Origin: CAZUDO01 sp964618895
GTDB taxonomy: Bacteria; Desulfobacterota; Binatia; DP-6
Direction of reading: 5' to 3'
Assembly: GCA_964618895.1 (NCBI GenBank)
Contig: CAZUDO010000092.1
Span: 1 to 64,000, forward strand
Length of the DNA: 64,000 nt
A program made the position numbers and the translations under genes. Shown here piece after piece: positions 33,973 through 43,382 of this stretch (the stretch's first letter is position 1; the number at the start of each line of letters is the position of its first letter). The notes under the pieces were generated by a model, which ran no database searches, was not told the origin of the DNA, and saw only the letters and a program-made list of their open reading frames with translations.

Positions 33973-34643
33973 CTCTCCCACGCCCGAAGATCCGCGTCGT
34001 GATCGTCGACGACCACACGCTCTTTCGCGACGGTCTCCGCACGATCCTCGAGATGGAAGAGCACGTCGAGGTTGTCGCCGACGCCGAGAGCGCCGAGGAC
34101 ATCGTCGAGCTGATCTGGCAGACGAAGCCCGATGTCCTGTTGCTGGACATCCGCATGCCGCAGGGGAGCGGCCTCGATGCCGTCCCGGCGGTACTTCGCA
34201 TCAGCCCCCGGACGCGGGTGCTCGTGCTCACGGCGTGCGACGAGAAGGAAGAGCACGTCCGCGCCTTCAAGCTCGGCGCCAAGGGAGTCGTCCTCAAGGA
34301 CTCGGCCCGCCAGACACTCATGCAGGCGCTCGAAAGCGTCAGCCAGGGACACGTCTGGGTTGACCCGCGCATGGCCGGCACCCTGGTCGAAGAGATCTCC
34401 CATCTCGGGCCGGGCGGCAGCCAGACGAGTACGCGCGACGAAAACGGTCTGACGGAGCGCGAGCTCGAGATCGTTCGCTTGGTCGCGTCGGGATACAAGA
34501 ACAAAGAGGTCGGCATCACGCTCACGATCAGCGAGCGTACCGTCAAGACGCACCTGACCAACGTCTTCCAGAAGCTCGGCGTCCGCGACCGCGTAGGGCT
34601 GGTCATGTACGCGCTTCGCCACGGCCTCACCCGCGCGGCGTGA
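33969..34643 (+). CDS. NarL/LuxR-family response regulator
   Basis: 224 aa. The receiver domain has VVIVDDHTLFRDGL, phosphoacceptor Asp60 in LLLDIRMPQGSG and the switch Lys in GVVLKDSA. A LuxR helix-turn-helix follows: LTERELEIVRLVASGYKNKE and ISERTVKTHLTNVFQKL. GGAGG sits eight bases before the ATG, which overlaps the kinase stop. The 3' end overlaps the convergent comEC gene by 17 bases, so the two transcripts are partly complementary. Confidence 0.93.
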   Translation: MTLPRPKIRVVIVDDHTLFRDGLRTILEMEEHVEVVADAESAEDIVELIWQTKPDVLLLDIRMPQGSGLDAVPAVLRISPRTRVLVLTACDEKEEHVRAFKLGAKGVVLKDSARQTLMQALESVSQGHVWVDPRMAGTLVEEISHLGPGGSQTSTRDENGLTERELEIVRLVASGYKNKEVGITLTISERTVKTHLTNVFQKLGVRDRVGLVMYALRHGLTRAA

Positions 34644-37125
34644 CACTGACGAGCACAGGGGCCTCCCGACCCAGGTCGAACTCCGGACAAGTGCAGGTGG
34701 GGCGGTAGGTCGCCACGCGCACGCGACGTCCGTCCGTGCGCACGGTCACCGCTCCGCAGTCGTCCGTGCGCAGGACGCATCCCCCGGCCGCGCGATAGCG
34801 CGCTTCGACTTCCGGCGCCGGGAGTCCGTAGCGATTGTCCGCGCCGACCGAGACGACCGCGATGCGCGGCGACACGCGGGCCACGAACGATGGCGTACTC
34901 GATGTGCGGCTCCCGTGGTGCGGCACCTTGAGCACCGTGGCCGATGCCAGCTCGTCTCCGATCACCAAGCGACGTTCCGTCGGCGCCTCGATGTCCCCGG
35001 TGAGCAGTACACGGACCCGGCCGAACGTGACCTGCAGGGTCACGGAGGTGTCATTCACGGACTCCGGGAGCACAGTGGGGTCCGGGTTGAGCACGGCCAA
35101 ATCGGCACCGAACCCGGGCACGAGCGCGCCCACGCCCAGCACGCGGGACCGGATGACCTTCTCCTGCATCACCGCCGACAGTCGTCGCCAGGCATCGCCC
35201 GTTCCGTCCGTTCCTGGCCACCACAGCTCACGGGGGGCGAAGCGCTCGAGCAGGTACGGAACGCCGCCGAAGTGATCTGGATGGGCGTGGGTCACCACCA
35301 CCGCATCGAGCCCGAGGATCTTGCGTGACCAGAGGAACGGGCCCACCACGGCGGCCCCCGTATCGAGATCGCCACCGGCCATCCCGCCGGCGTCGACCGT
35401 CATCACCCTCCCATTCGGAAACTCGAGCACGGCGGCATCGCCCTGCCCCACATCGAGAAAGGTCACGCGCAGCTCACCACTGCGCCAGCGGTACCGTGCC
35501 CACCAGCCCGCGTCCATGAGCAGCCCAACCAGCGCCGCCACCAGGACGATCCGCCCCTGCGGCCGCGGCAGAAGGAGAACGCCCGCGATCGTGGCGTAGA
35601 CGAGGACCAGTTCCACGATGCTCGGAATGGGCGTGTCAACCGCCGCCCACGGTAGGGCCCCCAGCGTCTGCACCACGGCGATCGCCGGTCGGAGGAGCAC
35701 CCCCGCCGCCTGAAGGAGCCCCCACGCCACGGCGGGCGCGATCGGCTCCACCAAGGCACCCGTGAGGCCAAGCCCCACCACGACGCTGCCGAACAGGGGT
35801 ACGACGACCGGGTTCGCGACCACGGCCACCAGCGACACCTGATGAAAATGGAAGGCCGTCAGCGGCGCCGTTCCGAGGAGGGCCCACACCGACACCATAC
35901 TGGCTTCGCGCAGCCAGCGCGCGACCCGGCCCAGCCCCCGTGCCGGTCCACGCCCGGCACCTCCGCTCCAACGGACGCCAACGATGATAGCGAGCACGGA
36001 GGCGAACGACAGCTGGAACGCGATCTCGATCGGGGCGCCCGGCCACATGAGCGCAATCGCCAACGCCGCGGCAGCAAGCGTCCGCAGCACCTCGACGGGT
36101 CGCCCGAGCAGGACCCCGCCCACCGCCACCGCAACCATCACGACCGAGCGAACCGTCGCGAGCTGCCATCCCGCCAAGGCCGCGTATAGCAACACGGGCC
36201 CGAGGCTCACCACGGCGGCCACCTTTCGCACGTCGACCGCCAGCAGGATGCACTCACTACGTGCCAGCAACCAGCGCACGGCCCCGAACACCGTTACCGC
36301 CACCAAGCCCACGTGGAGACCCGAGATCGACAGCACGTGCACGACGCCGGAGCGCGCGAAGCGCTCCCGCAGGGTGTCGTCGATACCCCCTGCGTCTCCG
36401 ACGACGAGGGCCTGCAGCACCGGACCATGAGGCGAGGGGACACGGGCGATGATCTCCGTCACCCGTGCCCGCCAGCGCTCGACCCGCAGCCGCATCGAGG
36501 TGCGACGCTCCGGCCGCGCCTGCACCGTCGCATCGTCCCAGACGAACGCGGTCACATGAACTCCCTGCCGCGCCAGACGGCCGACGAGGTCGTAGCTGCC
36601 GGGATTGGCGAAGTTGCGCGGCTGGCGGAGCGTCGTCTCCGCCCGGAAGCGATCGCCATACCGCCACGGCCGGCTGGCCCGACGCACGGTGACCCGCACC
36701 AATCCACACGCGCGCCGGCCGCCCGCGCGCTCACTTTCGACCAGGAGCCGCGTCCGACCTCCGTGCCGCTCCGGCGGGGCGACGACTCGGGCCTGCAGCA
36801 CCGCGCGCTGGGGCAGCTTGAGGTGGGCCACGTGACACGGCGGCAACGCAGGCGCCGCGACCGCCTGCATCTGGAGCACCCCCAGGGCGAACGCCCCGGC
36901 ACCGATCCCGGCCCCGACCAGCCCACGCCCGTGCCTCCCGGACGCGATCCATCCGCCGAAGGCGCCGATCGTCCCCGCCACGCCGAGCACGCCCGCCCAC
37001 CAGCTGGTCTCGCCGGTGAGCGCGCCACCCGCCCACTGGCCCACCAGCACGCCCATGGTCATCAGGCCAAGCTTCGCCCCTCCGCTCACGGTGGTCCTCC
37101 CACGGGGCGGGGTGGCCCACGGCAT
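34627..37125 (-). CDS. comEC: ComEC/Rec2-type DNA internalization protein
   Basis: About 832 aa. An N-terminal soluble OB-like region (DUF4131, about 70-210) follows two membrane helices, then the Competence domain of many transmembrane helices with VVHVLSISGLHVGLVAV and GWQLATVRSVVM, and a C-terminal metallo-beta-lactamase domain with LDVGQGDAAVLEFP, THAHPDHFGG, LTGDIEAP and VPHHGSRTSS. ComEC is the inner-membrane channel for single-stranded DNA in natural transformation; the nuclease-like domain is intact, suggesting it degrades one strand. No other competence gene is in the window. Start ATG 37125 or GTG 37131. Confidence 0.9.
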   Translation of the reverse strand: MPWATPPRGRTTVSGGAKLGLMTMGVLVGQWAGGALTGETSWWAGVLGVAGTIGAFGGWIASGRHGRGLVGAGIGAGAFALGVLQMQAVAAPALPPCHVAHLKLPQRAVLQARVVAPPERHGGRTRLLVESERAGGRRACGLVRVTVRRASRPWRYGDRFRAETTLRQPRNFANPGSYDLVGRLARQGVHVTAFVWDDATVQARPERRTSMRLRVERWRARVTEIIARVPSPHGPVLQALVVGDAGGIDDTLRERFARSGVVHVLSISGLHVGLVAVTVFGAVRWLLARSECILLAVDVRKVAAVVSLGPVLLYAALAGWQLATVRSVVMVAVAVGGVLLGRPVEVLRTLAAAALAIALMWPGAPIEIAFQLSFASVLAIIVGVRWSGGAGRGPARGLGRVARWLREASMVSVWALLGTAPLTAFHFHQVSLVAVVANPVVVPLFGSVVVGLGLTGALVEPIAPAVAWGLLQAAGVLLRPAIAVVQTLGALPWAAVDTPIPSIVELVLVYATIAGVLLLPRPQGRIVLVAALVGLLMDAGWWARYRWRSGELRVTFLDVGQGDAAVLEFPNGRVMTVDAGGMAGGDLDTGAAVVGPFLWSRKILGLDAVVVTHAHPDHFGGVPYLLERFAPRELWWPGTDGTGDAWRRLSAVMQEKVIRSRVLGVGALVPGFGADLAVLNPDPTVLPESVNDTSVTLQVTFGRVRVLLTGDIEAPTERRLVIGDELASATVLKVPHHGSRTSSTPSFVARVSPRIAVVSVGADNRYGLPAPEVEARYRAAGGCVLRTDDCGAVTVRTDGRRVRVATYRPTCTCPEFDLGREAPVLVSVTPRG

Positions 37126-37150
37126 GTGCACGCGCCGCAGCCGCGACGCG

Positions 37151-39040
37151 TCACGCCATGCGCGTCTCACGATCCAGCTGCTCCTTGATGCGCGTGGCCA
37201 GGGACTGTGTGATTCCGGGCACGCCGACGAGGTCCTCGATCGTCGCCTCGCCCACGCGCTTGAGGCTCCCGAAGCGGCGCAGCAGCGCCCGACGCCGACG
37301 CGGGCCGACACCGGCAACGGCATCCAACGGCGACGCCAGGCGGGCCCGCGCGCGCAGCTTCTGGTGGTACGTGTTGGCAAACCGGTGCGCCTCGTCCCGG
37401 ATGCGCTGCAGCAGGAACAGGGCCGAGGAGTTCGACCGCAACACCACCGGGTTCTTGCGCCCCGGGATGAACACGCGCTCCGGACGCCGACGGATTTCGC
37501 TGGCCCGGGCATCGCGCTCGACGCGCTCCTTGGCGAGCGCCACCACCTCGAGCTCGAGGCCAACGTCCGCCAACGCTGCCCGCGCCGCACCGAGCTGCCC
37601 GAGTCCGCCATCGATGACGAGCAGGTCCGGCACCCCATGCTGGGCGGGATCACGAAAGCGCCGCCGGACGACCTCTGCGACGGCGGCGAAATCGTCCGTA
37701 CCGACGACGCTCCGCAGCTGATAGTGCCGGTATCCTGTCTTGTCGGCCACCCCATCCTCGAACGCCACCAGGGCGCCGACCGAGGCGGTCCCGTGGATGG
37801 TCGCGATGTCGACGCATTCGATCCGCTTGGGAACGGCACGCAGGTTGAGGCGCCGCTGAAGATCGGCGCTCATGCGTGCCGCCTGCTGCCCGGCATCGCG
37901 CCGCGCGGCGAAGCTCTGCTGGGCGTTCTCGCGGGCCATGGCGAGCAACCGCACCCTGTCCCCGCGCTGCGGTACTGCGATGGTCACCCGCCGCCCCCGC
38001 CGTTCCCCGAGATAGTCGGCCCGCACGGCGGCGTCCGAAATCGGAGTCGGCAGCAGGATATCGTCGGGCACGTCATGGGTGGTGGCGTGGTAGAACTGCG
38101 TCAGCACGGCCTCCAGCACCTCGGCATCCGGGAACTCGAGGTCGTCGAATCCGTAGCTCCGACTGCCGACCAACGCGCCCCCGCGGACGAACAGCACCTG
38201 CACCGCGATGCTGCCGCCCTCTCGGTAGAGGCCGAAGACGTCCTGGTTGCCCCCCCAGTGCTCGACCGCCTGCTGGCGCTCCTGCGTCTTCTCGATCGCC
38301 TGCACCTGATCCCGGAGACGCGCGGCCTCCTCGAAGCGCTCCGCCTCGGCGGCGCGCGCCATCTGCTGGCGCAGGGTCTGCACGACTTCGCCGTTGCGTC
38401 CCTCCAGGAGGAGCATCACCTGGCGCAGGTGCTCGCCGTACGCCGCGCGATCGACGGGTAGGACGCAGGGGCCGAGACAGCGCTTGATGTCGTACTCGAT
38501 GCACGGCCGGCTCCGGTTGCGGAATACGGTGTCACTGCAGGTCCGGAGCGGGAACACCTTGCGGATGGTGTCGAGCGTGTCACGGACCGCCGACGCACTG
38601 GCGAAGGGACCGAAGTAGCGATGGCCGTCCTTGACGATACGCCGCGTGACCAGCACCCGCGGCCAGGGGTCGCGAAGCGTCACTTTGACGCTGACGTAGC
38701 TCTTGTCGTCCTTCAGACGGATGTTGTAGCGGGGGCGGTACTGCTTAATGAGGTTGTTCTCGAGGATCAGCGCCTCCTTGTCGTTGGCGGTGACCAACGT
38801 CTCGAAGTTGGCCAGGCGCTCGAGCAGAAAGCGTATCTGACTGCGTTCGTCTCCACCGCGCAGGTAGGTTCGCACCCGAGCCCGGAGATTGGCGGCCTTG
38901 CCGACATAGATCACCTTTCCGTGGCGGTCCTTCAGCAGGTACACCCCCGGGCGCTGTGGCACCGCGGCCAGCCGATCCTCCAGGGAGCGCGCGGCGTCTT
39001 CGCGCGCGCGCAAGTTCACGATCCCTCGGTCGTCGCTCAT
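37151..39040 (-). CDS. uvrC: Excinuclease ABC subunit C
   Basis: 629-aa UvrC, which cuts damaged DNA on both sides of the lesion after UvrB loading. The GIY-YIG domain GVYLLKDRHGKVIYVGKAAN makes the 3' cut, the UVR coiled coil ERFEEAARLRDQVQAIE binds UvrB, and the RNase-H-like endonuclease domain with IECVDIATIHGT and VIDGG makes the 5' cut. Two helix-hairpin-helix motifs end the protein (DAVAGVGPRRRRALLRRFG, LVGVPGITQSLATRI). It follows uvrB on the same strand by 77 bases. Confidence 0.95.
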   Translation of the reverse strand: MSDDRGIVNLRAREDAARSLEDRLAAVPQRPGVYLLKDRHGKVIYVGKAANLRARVRTYLRGGDERSQIRFLLERLANFETLVTANDKEALILENNLIKQYRPRYNIRLKDDKSYVSVKVTLRDPWPRVLVTRRIVKDGHRYFGPFASASAVRDTLDTIRKVFPLRTCSDTVFRNRSRPCIEYDIKRCLGPCVLPVDRAAYGEHLRQVMLLLEGRNGEVVQTLRQQMARAAEAERFEEAARLRDQVQAIEKTQERQQAVEHWGGNQDVFGLYREGGSIAVQVLFVRGGALVGSRSYGFDDLEFPDAEVLEAVLTQFYHATTHDVPDDILLPTPISDAAVRADYLGERRGRRVTIAVPQRGDRVRLLAMARENAQQSFAARRDAGQQAARMSADLQRRLNLRAVPKRIECVDIATIHGTASVGALVAFEDGVADKTGYRHYQLRSVVGTDDFAAVAEVVRRRFRDPAQHGVPDLLVIDGGLGQLGAARAALADVGLELEVVALAKERVERDARASEIRRRPERVFIPGRKNPVVLRSNSSALFLLQRIRDEAHRFANTYHQKLRARARLASPLDAVAGVGPRRRRALLRRFGSLKRVGEATIEDLVGVPGITQSLATRIKEQLDRETRMA

Positions 39041-39117
39041 CGTCTCGGGGCACTCGTCGCGAACTCGAGGGGCGGGTTCGCGACCGTGCATGGCATCACC
39101 GGCTGAGTCAAGGGTAC

Positions 39118-41130
39118 CTATCCCGCCGTGATCCCCAGCTGTCGCGCCTCGAGCGTCTTGACCTGGTCCCGGAGCTCCGCGGCGCGCTCGAACTCGAGCT
39201 GTTTCGCAGCGTCGCGCATGTCCTTGCGGAGCGCCCCGATGCGGGCGGCCAGCTCCGCCGGCGTGAGCGCCTCCTCCCCGTCGGCCGTCTCCGCCACGGG
39301 CACCGTGAGGTAGTCCGCCTCGCACACCGCGGTCATCGGCTCGCCGATGGCCTTCTCGATCGTCTGCGGCGTGATGCCGTGCACCCGATTGTATTCTTCC
39401 TGGATCGCACGCCGCCGATTGGTCTCGCCGATCGCCTTGCGCATGGACTCCGTCACCACATCCGCATACATGAGCACGGTGCCGTTCACGTTCCGCGCCG
39501 CACGCCCAACGGTCTGCACGAGCGAGCGTTCCGACCGCAGAAAGCCTTCCTTGTCCGCGTCCAGGATCGCGACCAGCGACACCTCCGGCAGGTCGAGTCC
39601 CTCCCGGAGCAGGTTGATGCCTACGAGCACGTCGAACTCGCCCTTGCGGAGATCCCGGATGATGTCGACCCGCTCGAGGGTCTCGACGTCCGAATGGATG
39701 TACCGCACCTTGATCCCCACATCCTGGAGGTAGTCGGTCAGGTCCTCCGCCATCTTCTTCGTGAGCGTGGTCACGAGCACCCGTTCGGTCACGGCGATAC
39801 GACGCCGGATCTCCTCGAGCAGGTCGTCCACCTGATGCCGCGCGGGACGCACGATGATCTCGGGGTCCGTCAATCCGGTCGGCCGGATGATCTGCTCGAC
39901 GATGCCGCCGCCGGCCTGCTCGCGTTCCCAGTCGCCGGGCGTCGCGGAGACGTAGATCACCTGCCGGATGTGGTTGCTGAACTCCGCGAAGTTGAGCGGC
40001 CGGTTGTCGAGCGCCGACGGCAAGCGAAAGCCGAACTCCACCAGGGTCTCCTTCCGGGACCGGTCGCCGCGATACATGCCGCCGATCTGCGGCACGGTCA
40101 CGTGGCTCTCGTCGATCACCAGCAGGTAGTTTTCCGGGAAATAGTCCAGTAACGTGTAGGGGGGCTGGCCCGGTTCGCGGCCGTCGAGGTGGCGGGAGTA
40201 GTTCTCGATCCCCGGGCAGAAGCCCATCTCGCCCAGCAGTTCCAGGTCGTAGCGCGTGCGCTGCTCGAGGCGCTGGGCCTCCAGCAGCTTGTGCTCGCGG
40301 TTGAGCTGCGCCAGTCGCGTGGTCAGCTCTGCCCGGATGCCCTCGATCGCACGCTTGAGCGTCTCCTCGCCCGCCACGTAATGGCTGGCGGGGTAGATCG
40401 CCACCTGTTCGAGCTTGCGTAACACCTTCCCGCGCAGGGGGTCGATCTCGGCGATGCTCTCGACCGTGTCGCCAAAGAGCTCGACGCGAATCGCCTTGCC
40501 CTCCTCGTAGGCCGGGAACACCTCCACCACGTCGCCGCGCACCCGGAATGTCCCGCGATGAAAGTCGTAGTCGTTGCGCTGGTACTGCATGTCGACCAGC
40601 TTGCGGAGCATGACATCGCGCTCGATCGTGCCGTTGCGGTCGATGAACACCAGCATGTCGAAGTAGCGCGCCGGCGACCCAAGCCCGTAGATGCAGGACA
40701 CACTCGCGACCACGATGACGTCGTTGCGCTCGAGAAGTGCCTTGGTGGTGGCGTGGCGCATCTTGTCGATCTCGTCGTTGATCGAAGCGTCCTTCTCGAT
40801 GTACGTGTCCGTCGATGGGACGTAGGCCTCGGGTTGGTAATAGTCGTAGTAGCTCACGAAGTAGCGCACCGCGTTGTCGGGGAACAGCGTGCGGAACTCG
40901 CCGAAGAGCTGCGCCGCCAGCGTTTTGTTCGGCGCGATCACGAGCGTCGGACGATTGAGCGTCGCCATGACGTGCGCCATCGTGAACGTCTTCCCGCTCC
41001 CGGTGACGCCGAGCAGCACTTGCTGCCGTGCGCCGGCGCGGAGCCCCGCCGTCAGCGCCGCAATGGCCTGTGGCTGGTCTCCCGCAGGCGCGAAGTCGGC
41101 GCGCAGGCGGAACGTGCCCTCCCGACGCAT
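39118..41130 (-). CDS. uvrB: Excinuclease ABC subunit B
   Basis: 670-aa helicase-like damage-verification subunit. Walker A is GVTGSGKTFT, the DNA-clamping beta hairpin is YYQPEAYVPSTDTYIEK, helicase motifs VDLRLRE-like VGINLLREGLDLPEVSLV and QTVGRAARN follow, and a C-terminal UVR domain AKQLEFERAAELRDQV pairs with UvrC. ATG 41130. Length is that of the family. uvrB and uvrC together with comEC form a minus-strand run of DNA-handling genes. Confidence 0.96.
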   Translation of the reverse strand: MRREGTFRLRADFAPAGDQPQAIAALTAGLRAGARQQVLLGVTGSGKTFTMAHVMATLNRPTLVIAPNKTLAAQLFGEFRTLFPDNAVRYFVSYYDYYQPEAYVPSTDTYIEKDASINDEIDKMRHATTKALLERNDVIVVASVSCIYGLGSPARYFDMLVFIDRNGTIERDVMLRKLVDMQYQRNDYDFHRGTFRVRGDVVEVFPAYEEGKAIRVELFGDTVESIAEIDPLRGKVLRKLEQVAIYPASHYVAGEETLKRAIEGIRAELTTRLAQLNREHKLLEAQRLEQRTRYDLELLGEMGFCPGIENYSRHLDGREPGQPPYTLLDYFPENYLLVIDESHVTVPQIGGMYRGDRSRKETLVEFGFRLPSALDNRPLNFAEFSNHIRQVIYVSATPGDWEREQAGGGIVEQIIRPTGLTDPEIIVRPARHQVDDLLEEIRRRIAVTERVLVTTLTKKMAEDLTDYLQDVGIKVRYIHSDVETLERVDIIRDLRKGEFDVLVGINLLREGLDLPEVSLVAILDADKEGFLRSERSLVQTVGRAARNVNGTVLMYADVVTESMRKAIGETNRRRAIQEEYNRVHGITPQTIEKAIGEPMTAVCEADYLTVPVAETADGEEALTPAELAARIGALRKDMRDAAKQLEFERAAELRDQVKTLEARQLGITAG

Positions 41131-41235
41131 GCGTGCGATGATAGCAGCACGGGGCTCGCGCTCAACGGCCGCGTTGCGCTGCGCGGACGGGTGTGGTTAG
41201 GGACACGGGCACAAGGCATCACGGAGGATCCTGGC

Positions 41236-41598
41236 ATGCGCATGATCGCCGCTCTCGGCGCCATCCTGGGCGTCGCACTTTTCGCTGGCGCCACCGCCGC
41301 CGAGGGACCCGCCCTCAGCATGACGATCGTCAACGTCGAGTACGAAGGCTCCAAGCTCTGGTTGCCCGGAACCATCACCGTGAAGAAGGGCACCAAAGTC
41401 ACGCTCAAGCTGATCAACAACGTCCCCTCGGAGCCGAGCCAGCACGGCTTCGCCATTCCGGACTACGGCATCGCCGAGATCGTGAATCGCGGCGAGCCCA
41501 AGACCGTGGCCTTCGTCTCCGACAAGGCCGGCATCTTCCCGATCATCTGCCAGCTGCACCCGGCCCATGTCGGAGGCCAGCTGGTGGTGCTCGAGTAG
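41236..41598 (+). CDS. Periplasmic cupredoxin-domain protein
   Basis: 120 aa with a signal peptide ending TAAEGP. The beta-sandwich carries LPGTITVKKGTKVTLKLIN, SQHGFAIPDYG (first His ligand) and FPIICQLHPAHVGGQLVVLE. The Cys and following His residues fit a type 1 or related copper site; the position where azurin-like proteins have Met shows Gln. Such small cupredoxins shuttle electrons or bind copper in the periplasm. GGAGG lies eight bases before the ATG. It converges on the DUF3106 gene. Confidence 0.85.
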   Translation: MRMIAALGAILGVALFAGATAAEGPALSMTIVNVEYEGSKLWLPGTITVKKGTKVTLKLINNVPSEPSQHGFAIPDYGIAEIVNRGEPKTVAFVSDKAGIFPIICQLHPAHVGGQLVVLE

Positions 41599-41606
41599 GC
41601 GCCCCG

Positions 41607-41930
41607 TCAGCGCCGGTCGGTCTTCCAGCGCCGGTACTTTTCGGTGAACTCGCGGCGCTGCTCGGGGTCGAGGCCGCGATACGCATCGTAGTTGTTGCGC
41701 AGCCGCTGCTGCTGATCCGGCGGAAACGCCTGGAACTGCTGGTAGCGGCGCTCGATCATCCGCTGTCGCCCTTCGGGCAGCGCCTGGTAGCGTTGATAGT
41801 TCTCCCAGGCACGGTGCTGCTCCTCTGGACTGAGCTGCTGCCAGGGCCGCGCAGCGTCTTGCTGCGCGGCCGCACCTCCGCTCAGTGCGCCGATCACACC
41901 CGCGACCAGCACGAGGCGCCCCCACATCAT
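41607..41930 (-). CDS. DUF3106-like exported protein
   Basis: 107 aa with a signal peptide (LVLVAGVIGALSGGAAAQ). The mature part is helical and full of W, Q, R and Y: WQQLSPEEQHRAWENYQRY, LPEGRQRMIERRYQQF and LDPEQRREFTEKYRRWK. This matches DUF3106, a periplasmic family often placed beside sigma and anti-sigma genes and possibly related to stress-sensing CpxP/Spy-like proteins. ATG 41930 overlaps the anti-sigma stop (ATGA). Confidence 0.8.
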   Translation of the reverse strand: MMWGRLVLVAGVIGALSGGAAAQQDAARPWQQLSPEEQHRAWENYQRYQALPEGRQRMIERRYQQFQAFPPDQQQRLRNNYDAYRGLDPEQRREFTEKYRRWKTDRR

Positions 41931-42514
41931 CCGCTCGACCTCTCCTCGGCATCCCCGCCGGCCCCGGGAACGTCGTCGCCGACGGTCGTCGTCTCGATGG
42001 CCTCGAAATGTTCGAGCTTCTCCATGTGGCGCAGGATGGGCAGGTCCATGAACAGCTCGGGCGCCGCCGCCAGGGCGGGCGGGGGCTCGGTCAGCAGCTC
42101 GGGCACGATCGGCGGGCGGGGCTTCTTGGCCACCTGCGGCTGCGTCCCCTTCCCGACGGCGGGGGCGATCGGTGCATCTCCCTGATGCGCGAGCACCACG
42201 GCCAGCATCGCCGCGGCTGCACACGCCAGCGTGGGAATCGTCCACTGCCGCCACCACGGCGTCCGTGTGGAGCCATCGGCCTCTTCGGCCGCCACCAGCC
42301 GCACCTGCCGCAGCGTCCGCTGCTCCAGACCGGCGGAGACCGGGGCGGTACTCGGGAGCCCGGCGAGGGCCGCAAGCACCGTCTCGGTTCCCGCCATCTC
42401 GTGACGACAGGGGTCGCATCCCGCCAAGTGGCGCTCGAGCCGCCGCCAACGCCAGGGTCGTAGCTCGCCATCGACGGCCGCGGGCATCAAGGTCTGCGCT
42501 CGTCCACAGTGCAT
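41927..42514 (-). CDS. Zinc-finger anti-sigma factor
   Basis: 195 aa. The N-terminal ZAS domain has HLAGCDPCRHEM (the HxxxCxxC zinc motif), preceded by PAAVDGELRPWRWRRLERHL. One transmembrane helix sits near residues 93-110 (TIPTLACAAAAMLAVVLA), and a proline-rich periplasmic part follows. It should hold the ECF sigma factor of the preceding gene at the membrane until a signal releases it. Its stop overlaps the DUF3106 gene, which may take part in sensing. Confidence 0.88.
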   Translation of the reverse strand: MHCGRAQTLMPAAVDGELRPWRWRRLERHLAGCDPCRHEMAGTETVLAALAGLPSTAPVSAGLEQRTLRQVRLVAAEEADGSTRTPWWRQWTIPTLACAAAAMLAVVLAHQGDAPIAPAVGKGTQPQVAKKPRPPIVPELLTEPPPALAAAPELFMDLPILRHMEKLEHFEAIETTTVGDDVPGAGGDAEERSSG

Positions 42515-42530
42515 CGTGCGCGCTCCTCTT

Positions 42531-43148
42531 CTACTCCAAGAACTCCCGCAGACTTGCCTTGAGCGTCTGCGTAGCGCGAAAGATCAGTGCCTTGACGGCG
42601 CCCTCGCTGCAACCGAGGGCGTTCCCCACGTCGCAATAGGCCAACCCGTCGACACGCGACAGCAGGAGCGCCGCCCGCTGTTTCGGAGGCAATGCGGCGA
42701 CGGCGCCTTCCAGCCGACACGCCAGCTCGCGGGCCGCCGCCCCCTCCTCCGGCGTCCACGCCTCCGGATCGGGGAATGTCGGCCCATCGGGGTGATCCTC
42801 GTCGACCAGATCGACCCGCCGCTTGCGTTCGGGGCGCCGGAGCTCGTTCAGGCAGAGATTGGTCGTGATGGTGAAGATCCAGGTGGTGAGGCGGCTCTGC
42901 GGACGGTACCGATGGCGGAACCGGAACACCTGGACGAACACGTCCTGCGTGACCTCCTCCGCCTGCGCTTCGCTCCCCACCAGGCGCCGTGCGTACTGGA
43001 GGACGCGTGGACTCAGCTTGCGGAACAACTCCGGGAACGCCGTCTGGTCGCCCGCCTGGACGCGGAGCATCAGCTCCACGTCCGGGTCGGCGATCTGGCC
43101 GGGCACGGGTGTGCCCTCGACCCCGTCGGTCCGCGGCGGCGCGTCCAT
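42531..43148 (-). CDS. ECF-type RNA polymerase sigma factor
   Basis: About 205 aa. Region sigma-2 runs DPDVELMLRVQAGDQTAF to TWIFTITTNLCLNELRR with EAEEVTQDVFVQVFRFRHRY-type residues binding the -10 element. Region sigma-4 has LPPKQRAALLLSRVDGLAYC and CSEGAVKALIFRATQTLKA for the -35 element. It is the RpoE-like partner of the anti-sigma factor 16 bases downstream. The start is uncertain: ATG 43148 has GGAAGG seven bases upstream; ATG 43154 and 43235 are in frame. It is divergent from the histidine kinase gene. Confidence 0.9.
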   Translation of the reverse strand: MDAPPRTDGVEGTPVPGQIADPDVELMLRVQAGDQTAFPELFRKLSPRVLQYARRLVGSEAQAEEVTQDVFVQVFRFRHRYRPQSRLTTWIFTITTNLCLNELRRPERKRRVDLVDEDHPDGPTFPDPEAWTPEEGAAARELACRLEGAVAALPPKQRAALLLSRVDGLAYCDVGNALGCSEGAVKALIFRATQTLKASLREFLE

Positions 43149-43382
43149 CGGCATCCCTTCCGGGCCCGGGGCATCCCGCACCGGCCCCGTGGCCCCGGCG
43201 CGTGCACCCCCCTCACCTGCTCCGGCAGCCGCCATGCGCGGCCAGATTCTACGCGACCCCAGGGCCGGTTCCCAGCTGATCGCACACCTGGTCACGGGGC
43301 CTCGAACACTCTCGCCGGGACCCGGTTGCGGGCCGCCACGCGCGGCTTTCCTGGGCTCGGTGAAGCTGGTAAGCCGCTCGCA

